Of a DNA stretch of 28,040 nt, positions 23,313-28,040 are shown one piece after another. The translations under genes were made by a program, and so were the position numbers. The stretch covers positions 1 to 28,040 of the forward strand of contig CABUWD010000007.1 of NCBI GenBank assembly GCA_902495155.1, given 5' to 3'. Positions within the stretch are counted from its first letter, which is position 1. Each line of letters starts with the position of its first letter. The stretch comes from an uncultured Collinsella sp. Lineage in GTDB: Bacteria; Actinomycetota; Coriobacteriia; Coriobacteriales; Coriobacteriaceae. The notes under the pieces were generated by a model. The model did not search any database and was not told where the DNA came from. It worked only from the letters and a program-made list of their open reading frames with translations.

Positions 23313-24719
23313 CTATTCCATTTGCGATTTCGCCGCAGCGGCAAGCTGGGCCACATAGTCCTTAAACACGCGGCCGCGCTCCTCATAGCCCGAGAACTCA
23401 TCGAACGAAGAGCAGGCAGGAGAAAGTAAGATCACGTCGCCACGGCTCGACAGCGAACGGGCGACGTCCACGGCATCGCGCAGGTCATCCGCCTGGGCGA
23501 TATCCACATCGCCGTCGACATCGGCCTCGTCCATAGCGGCGGTGAAACGCTCGCGCGCATCGCCAAAGCAGACGACCGAGCGTACGTTATCCATAACAAC
23601 GCGCGCGAAGTCCGTGAGCGGCGTGCCCTTATCGTGGCCGCCGAGCAGCAAGATCACGTCGTCATCGGGAAATGCCGTCAGTGCCTTCTCGACCGCATCG
23701 GTGTTGGTCGCCTTGGAATCGTTGACGTAGCGCACGCCGTCAATCTCGCCACACGGCTCCACGCGGTGCTCGAGCGGCTGGAACGAGGCAAGACCGCGGC
23801 AGACACCATCGACATCGGCACCGACCGCCAAGGCAGCCGTGGCGGCGCACAGGGCATTGATAACATTGTGATGGCCCGAGATCTTGAGCTCGGATGTAGC
23901 GATGAGCGGGGTCTCGACGCCCTTCAGGCGCACGACCATCTTGCCGTCGCGCACAAAGGCGGCATCCTCGCCCTCAGGCTCGTCAAAGGCAACCTTGCAG
24001 ATGCGACGACCCGGCGTGTAGATGTACTCATCGAACTCGTGAATGCCGGCGTCTTCGACGTCGACAACCGCCAGATCGTCATCGACCATATTGTCAAACA
24101 GTTTGATCTTGGCAAGCGCGTAGTTCTTATGGCTCTTATGCCAGCCCAAGTGGTCGGGAGTGATGTTGAGCAGCACCGCCACGCGGGGGTGGAGCTCGGT
24201 TGTCGTAGCAATCTGATAGCTCGAGAGCTCAGCCACAAACCACTCGTTGTGGGCTCGGCCGTCAATCTCGTTGACCGGCGGCTCGCCGATGTTGCCGACA
24301 GCAACGCTGGCCTCGCCGGCAGCCTTAAGCAGATAATCAGCCAGCGACGTGGTGGTCGTCTTGCCGTTGGTGCCCGTGATGGCAATCCAGTTATCGGGCG
24401 ACAGGCGATAGGCAAACTCGGGCTCACCCATAATCTGGGCGGCATGCTCGCGCCCGGCCTTAAAGAAGCCCGAGAACTCCGAGATGCCCGGGCACGTCAC
24501 GCATACGTCATAGGCGCCCTCGACCTGTTCGGTCCCATAGACAAACGACGCACCAGCAGCCTCGAGCGCACGCGTGGCGTCATTGGGTTCAGAGGTGCCA
24601 CCGCCATACACGGTAACGGCACTTACGCGCTCGGGATGTGCCAGCGCCCAGCGGGCGACATCGAGACCGGATTTGCCCTGACCCAAAACGAGCAGGCTAA
24701 AGACATCAGCAAGAGGCAT
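23313..24719 (-). CDS. murD: UDP-N-acetylmuramoylalanine-D-glutamate ligase MurD
   Basis: A 468-residue Mur ligase. The N-terminal Rossmann-like domain has LVLGQGKSGLDVARWAL and the CPGISE motif. The P-loop is ITGTNGKTTTTSL, followed by VAELSSYQI and LNITPDHLGWH. The C-terminal domain contains EHRVEPCGEIDGVRYVNDSK-type sequence, LLLGGHDKGTPL and LLSPACSSFDEFSGYEERG, all typical of MurD. It adds D-Glu to UDP-MurNAc-L-Ala. ATG at 24719 sits nine bases after the mraY stop. Confidence 0.96.
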   Translation of the reverse strand: MPLADVFSLLVLGQGKSGLDVARWALAHPERVSAVTVYGGGTSEPNDATRALEAAGASFVYGTEQVEGAYDVCVTCPGISEFSGFFKAGREHAAQIMGEPEFAYRLSPDNWIAITGTNGKTTTTSLADYLLKAAGEASVAVGNIGEPPVNEIDGRAHNEWFVAELSSYQIATTTELHPRVAVLLNITPDHLGWHKSHKNYALAKIKLFDNMVDDDLAVVDVEDAGIHEFDEYIYTPGRRICKVAFDEPEGEDAAFVRDGKMVVRLKGVETPLIATSELKISGHHNVINALCAATAALAVGADVDGVCRGLASFQPLEHRVEPCGEIDGVRYVNDSKATNTDAVEKALTAFPDDDVILLLGGHDKGTPLTDFARVVMDNVRSVVCFGDARERFTAAMDEADVDGDVDIAQADDLRDAVDVARSLSSRGDVILLSPACSSFDEFSGYEERGRVFKDYVAQLAAAAKSQME

Positions 24720-24728
24720 GAAAGACCA

Positions 24729-25748
24729 CTATCCCAACTGGAAGAACAGGGCAAGGCCTACGGCACCAAAGGCAGCAGCGATAATCCAAAAACGGATGAC
24801 GACCTTGGTCTCGGCCCAGCCCTTCTTTTCGAAATGATGATGGATGGGCGCCATAAGGAAGACGCGCTTGTGCGTAAAGTGGAAGTAGACAACCTGAATC
24901 ATGACCGACAGGGTCTCAACGATAAACAGGCCGCCGATGATGAGGGAGACGACCTCGGTGTTGGTCATGATGGACGTGCAGGCAAACGCGGCGCCTAGGG
25001 CAAGCGAGCCGGTATCGCCCATAAAGATGCTCGCCGGATAGCAGTTGAACCACAGAAAGCCCAAGCAGGCACCGGCACACGCGGTGCAGAAGATGGACAG
25101 GTTCACGTCTCCGTGCAAAAACGCCATGGCAGCCATGGCGAGCATGGCAATCATGGAGGTGCCGCCAGCAAGACCGTCAAGGCCATCGGTCAGGTTCACG
25201 GCATTAGAAAGACCGGCGATCATCAGCCAGCAAAAGACAATGTAGAGCCACGGGAACGAAAGGCCGCAGATGGTGGTCGAAAGCACGCCAAGGTCAATCG
25301 TCAGGCCGCCGGGAAAACGAATCTCGGGGGCGACGCCGCACCAGTTAACGGCAAGTACCGTAAAGGTGACACAGATAATGGTTAGGCCGATCATCTTGGC
25401 ATGAGGCGTCAGACCGAGCGAGCGCCCATGCGTAACGGAGGTCAGGTCGTCGATCAGGCCCAGCACGCCTGTCGCCAGCGTGGCGAGCAGCACGAGCACG
25501 AGCTCGGTGGTGAGCTTGCCCATCAGCAGGCAGGTCAGCGAAATCGCGACGAGAATGACAACGCCACCCATGGTGGGCGTTCCCTGCTTAACCAAATGAC
25601 GCTTGGGGCCGTCGGCACGAACCTGCTGGCCGATACCCTCGACCTTAAGTAGCTTGATCCACCACGGCATGAGCAGCAGCGCAATGGCAGCGGCGATGCC
25701 AAGCCCCAAAAAAGCCTGATACGTTGGATACGAGGGATTGCCGAACAT
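24729..25748 (-). CDS. mraY: Phospho-N-acetylmuramoyl-pentapeptide transferase MraY
   Basis: A 339-residue polytopic membrane enzyme with about ten hydrophobic segments that makes lipid I from UDP-MurNAc-pentapeptide and undecaprenyl phosphate. Catalytic motifs are KQGTPTMGGVVIL, the Asp pair in LGLIDDLTSV, NAVNLTDGLDGLA, FMGDTGSLALG and the cytoplasmic histidine loop APIHHHFEKKGWAE. ATG at 25748 is three bases beyond the murF stop. There is no strong ribosome-binding site, so translation is likely coupled to murF. Confidence 0.97.
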   Translation of the reverse strand: MFGNPSYPTYQAFLGLGIAAAIALLLMPWWIKLLKVEGIGQQVRADGPKRHLVKQGTPTMGGVVILVAISLTCLLMGKLTTELVLVLLATLATGVLGLIDDLTSVTHGRSLGLTPHAKMIGLTIICVTFTVLAVNWCGVAPEIRFPGGLTIDLGVLSTTICGLSFPWLYIVFCWLMIAGLSNAVNLTDGLDGLAGGTSMIAMLAMAAMAFLHGDVNLSIFCTACAGACLGFLWFNCYPASIFMGDTGSLALGAAFACTSIMTNTEVVSLIIGGLFIVETLSVMIQVVYFHFTHKRVFLMAPIHHHFEKKGWAETKVVIRFWIIAAAFGAVGLALFFQLG

Positions 25749-25751
25749 GGG

Positions 25752-27176
25752 CTAGCACACACCTTCCACAAAGCGGTCGAGCTCAACAAAGCGGGAACCC
25801 TTGACCAGTACAACATCATGTTTTTCAAGCGCGCCGCCCATGCGGTCGAGCACCTGCTGATAATCGGAGAACACCTGGATGCGGTCCTCGTCCATGCCCA
25901 TCATGCGCGCGGCATCGGCCATAAGCTGGGCCAGCTCACCACCCACGCACGCCAGCATGTCGAGCTTCTTGGCGGCGGCATAGGCGCCCACGAGCTCATG
26001 CATGCGAGGAGCCTCATCGCCCATCTCGCCCATCTCGCCCAGGATCGCCATACGAGACCCCGTGCACGAAAGCGAGCACAGTAGATCGAGACCAGCAGCC
26101 ATGGATTCGGCGCTGGCGTTATAGGAATCGTCGATGACGCGGGCACCGCTCTTGGCGCGCTTGATCTCCTGGCGGTGCCCGGTGATCGTGAGGCCCCTAA
26201 AGGCAGCATCGATCTGCTCGGGCGTCACGCCCAGGCGATAGGCAACCGCGGCGGCCTTAACGGCATTTGGAACGGACTGCACGCCGGGGATGGCAAGCAT
26301 GGTATCGATCGTCTCACCCTGGCCAAAATCGAGCGTAAAGACCGGACGGCCCTCGTCATCAACACGAATGTCGCGGGCACGGACCTCATCGTCGTCCGAG
26401 ACGCCGGCCAGCATCACGTCGATACCAGCAGGCTGGGCGAACGTATCGCGAATGAACGGCGTAAAGTCGTCCTCGCCGCCCAAAACCAGCAGCGGCAAGA
26501 AGTCGCCGGCGGCGCACATGCCCTGGACAATCTCGGCCTTAGCGCGGGCGATGTTCTCGCGGCTGCCCAAAATGCCGATGTGAGAGGTACCAATCTTGCT
26601 CACGATGGCAAGGTTGGGATTGGCGGACTGGGACAGGCGCTCAATCTCGTGGAAATGGTTCATGCCCATCTCGAGCACCAGGACCTCGGTATCGGCCGGA
26701 GCGGAAAGCACCGTGAGCGGCATGCCGATCAGGTTATTGAAATTGCCCTTGGTGGCCCAGACACGATAGCGCTTGGCGAGCACAGCGGCGAGCACGTCCT
26801 TGGTCGTCGTCTTGCCGATGGAACCGGTAATGCCAACGACCAGGCAGCCAAGCTCCAGGCGATACGCGTGCGCCAAACGCAGCAGAAACTCCTCGGGATC
26901 ATCGGTCAGCAGGATGGCGCATCCTTTGTCCTGCGCCAGCGAGACCAGCTCGGCCTCGGGCTCACGCGTCATCACGACGGCGCCGGCACCCGACTGGACG
27001 GCACGGGAAGCAAAATCATTGCCGTCGACGTTTTCACCGGGAAAGGCGACGAAAATCGTCCCTTCCTCGACCTGGCGCGAGTCGATAACGCACCCGCGGC
27101 ATACCCGATCGACTTCTTCCGTCACGGTTCGGGCCCCCGTTGAGGCCGCGAGGTTGTTGACGGCGATCTCTATCAT
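25752..27176 (-). CDS. murF: UDP-MurNAc-tripeptide-D-Ala-D-Ala ligase MurF
   Basis: A 474-residue Mur ligase. An N-terminal MurF-type UDP-binding domain includes GCVIDSRQVEEGTIFVAFPG and ENVDGNDF. The P-loop is VGITGSIGKTTTKDVLAAVL. KGNFNNLIGMPLTVL and EMGMNHFHEIERL follow, and the central/C-terminal blocks are VIDDSYNASAESM and MAILGEMGEMG. It adds D-Ala-D-Ala to complete the pentapeptide. ATG at 27176 has GGGGAG five bases upstream. The gene immediately before it is ftsI, not murE. A 125-base gap holds the possible -10 TACAAT but no gene. Confidence 0.95.
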   Translation of the reverse strand: MIEIAVNNLAASTGARTVTEEVDRVCRGCVIDSRQVEEGTIFVAFPGENVDGNDFASRAVQSGAGAVVMTREPEAELVSLAQDKGCAILLTDDPEEFLLRLAHAYRLELGCLVVGITGSIGKTTTKDVLAAVLAKRYRVWATKGNFNNLIGMPLTVLSAPADTEVLVLEMGMNHFHEIERLSQSANPNLAIVSKIGTSHIGILGSRENIARAKAEIVQGMCAAGDFLPLLVLGGEDDFTPFIRDTFAQPAGIDVMLAGVSDDDEVRARDIRVDDEGRPVFTLDFGQGETIDTMLAIPGVQSVPNAVKAAAVAYRLGVTPEQIDAAFRGLTITGHRQEIKRAKSGARVIDDSYNASAESMAAGLDLLCSLSCTGSRMAILGEMGEMGDEAPRMHELVGAYAAAKKLDMLACVGGELAQLMADAARMMGMDEDRIQVFSDYQQVLDRMGGALEKHDVVLVKGSRFVELDRFVEGVC

Positions 27177-27301
27177 TGCAGCTCCCCTGTAAACCTAATA
27201 ATGCTATCGGCGTATTGTATCCCAGTGCCATGCGCGCGTGGTGCAGGGCATGTGAACACCCTTCAGATCAAACGGCAGACCACGCTCAAGATTGTAACCC
27301 C

Positions 27302-28040
27302 CTACTTCGTGCGCGGGATACCTAGCACGTCGAGCGCGTTGGCCATAATGGACTGGAATGGCACCGCGGCGGCATCCGAGCCGCTCGGCGTTCCATCGAG
27401 TGTGATATAGCACAGCACCTTGGGCGATTGTGCCGGCGCAAAGCCCATAAAGGACGACATGTAGTTCTCCTTGAGGTAACCGCCGTTCTCGTCAGCACGC
27501 TCGGCCGTACCGGTCTTGCCCGCCACGTCATAGCCATCGACCGCACCGCCAACGCCCGTGCCTTCGGACACGACCGTCTGCATGCACGATGTCACCTGGG
27601 CGGCAGCGTCCTCCGAAATCGCACGCTCGCCTTCGCCCCAGTCCTTCTCATCACCCTTGCTGGACTTATAGAAGTGCGGAGTCATCATCACGCCGCCGTT
27701 CGCGATGCCGCCCACGGCACGTGCAACCTCAATCGGCGAGACGGACAGCGCCTGGCCAAAGCTCATCGAGCCCAGCGTGGCGCCGTCGTACTGGTCGCGC
27801 TCCTTGACGATGCCCAGGCTCTCACCCGGAAGATCGACACCGGAGCTATGACCGATACCCCACTTGTCCACATAGGTGGCAAAATCATCGGCACCGATCT
27901 TGCGTCCCACCAGGACAAAGCCCACATTGGACGAACGGCGCATCATCTCGCGCACATCCATGGTCATGGCGTAGTCGCGCTTGTCGGCATCGGTGACGGT
28001 ATCGTCGCCCACCTTGATGCTCGCCGGCACCTCAAACGAC
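27302..28040 (-). CDS. ftsI: Penicillin-binding protein FtsI/PBP2-type septal transpeptidase, C-terminal part (partial)
   Basis: About 245 residues of the transpeptidase domain; the gene continues beyond the window edge at 28040, so the N-terminus, membrane segment and SxxK motif are not visible. Seen here are the SxN motif in RRSSNVGFVLVG, the GIGHSSGVDLPGES block, SMSFGQALSVSPIEVARA (typical of class B PBPs) and the KTG motif in DVAGKTGTAERA. YMSSFMGFAPAQSPKVL follows. It cross-links septal peptidoglycan with FtsW. No PASTA domains follow: the protein ends about 80 residues after KTG with IPRTK. The stop is TAG at 27304-27302. Confidence 0.93.
   Translation of the reverse strand, partial: SFEVPASIKVGDDTVTDADKRDYAMTMDVREMMRRSSNVGFVLVGRKIGADDFATYVDKWGIGHSSGVDLPGESLGIVKERDQYDGATLGSMSFGQALSVSPIEVARAVGGIANGGVMMTPHFYKSSKGDEKDWGEGERAISEDAAAQVTSCMQTVVSEGTGVGGAVDGYDVAGKTGTAERADENGGYLKENYMSSFMGFAPAQSPKVLCYITLDGTPSGSDAAAVPFQSIMANALDVLGIPRTK

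Noticed and set aside
23634..24998. Long plus-strand open frame opposite murD and the end of mraY
   Set aside because: Crosses two real genes in antisense and has no domain signature.
27302..28040. FtsI as a truncated pseudogene
   Set aside because: The frame is open to the window edge with intact SxN and KTG motifs. The truncation is due to the window boundary.

Overview
This 28 kb window is a chromosomal segment of a high-GC Gram-positive anaerobe. The best fit is Actinomycetota, class Coriobacteriia, and possibly Collinsella. The reasons are strong C/G bias at third codon positions, a cell-wall/division (dcw) cluster with SepF and DivIVA but no FtsA, and an intergenic repeat of the type I associate with coriobacteria. 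The genus is inferred from overall pattern only.

Layout. (1) Positions 1-1193, plus strand: the 3' end of thiC followed by thiD, a thiamine-pyrimidine pair. (2) 1194-1445: an elaborate nested palindrome. (3) 1446-4577, minus strand: an SGNH hydrolase, a TIGR02452/microbial-PARG-type macrodomain protein with a changed catalytic motif, a Bax-inhibitor-1-like membrane protein and a small unrecognised protein, with intrinsic terminators after the second and third. (4) 4828-6568, plus strand: a PiT phosphate permease and its DUF47/PhoU-like partner. (5) 6569-7385: a perfect 26-bp inverted repeat, a G/T-rich tract and a nitroreductase whose codon usage switches part-way through. (6) 7552-28040, minus strand: one long colinear run. 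Read in the direction of transcription it is ftsI (partial)-murF-mraY-murD-ftsW-murG-murC-murB-ftsQ-ftsZ, a terminator, yfiH-pstS-pstC-pstA-pstB-phoU, then yggS-sepF-yggT-divIVA.

How the genes work together. The murF to murB products build and flip lipid-linked peptidoglycan precursor (MurF/C/D ligases, MraY and MurG for lipids I and II, MurB for UDP-MurNAc). FtsW and FtsI polymerise and cross-link it at the septum. FtsZ, FtsQ, SepF, YggT and DivIVA position and anchor the machinery. In place of FtsA, SepF is the likely FtsZ membrane tether.

The most unusual architectural feature is a complete high-affinity phosphate uptake operon (pstSCAB-phoU) sitting inside the division cluster, between yfiH and yggS. 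Its first gene, pstS, overlaps yfiH by an ATGA stop/start. A direct repeat with 11-bp period, resembling a PHO box, lies upstream of yfiH. A low-affinity PiT system lies a few kilobases away on the other side of divIVA.

Other points worth a second look are a yggT that appears to lack any AUG/GUG/UUG start, a QEA in place of QEE in the PARG-like protein, and the two large inverted-repeat elements. I saw no tRNA, rRNA, CRISPR array, transposase or prophage gene. No clearly novel multi-gene defence or metabolic system is evident.
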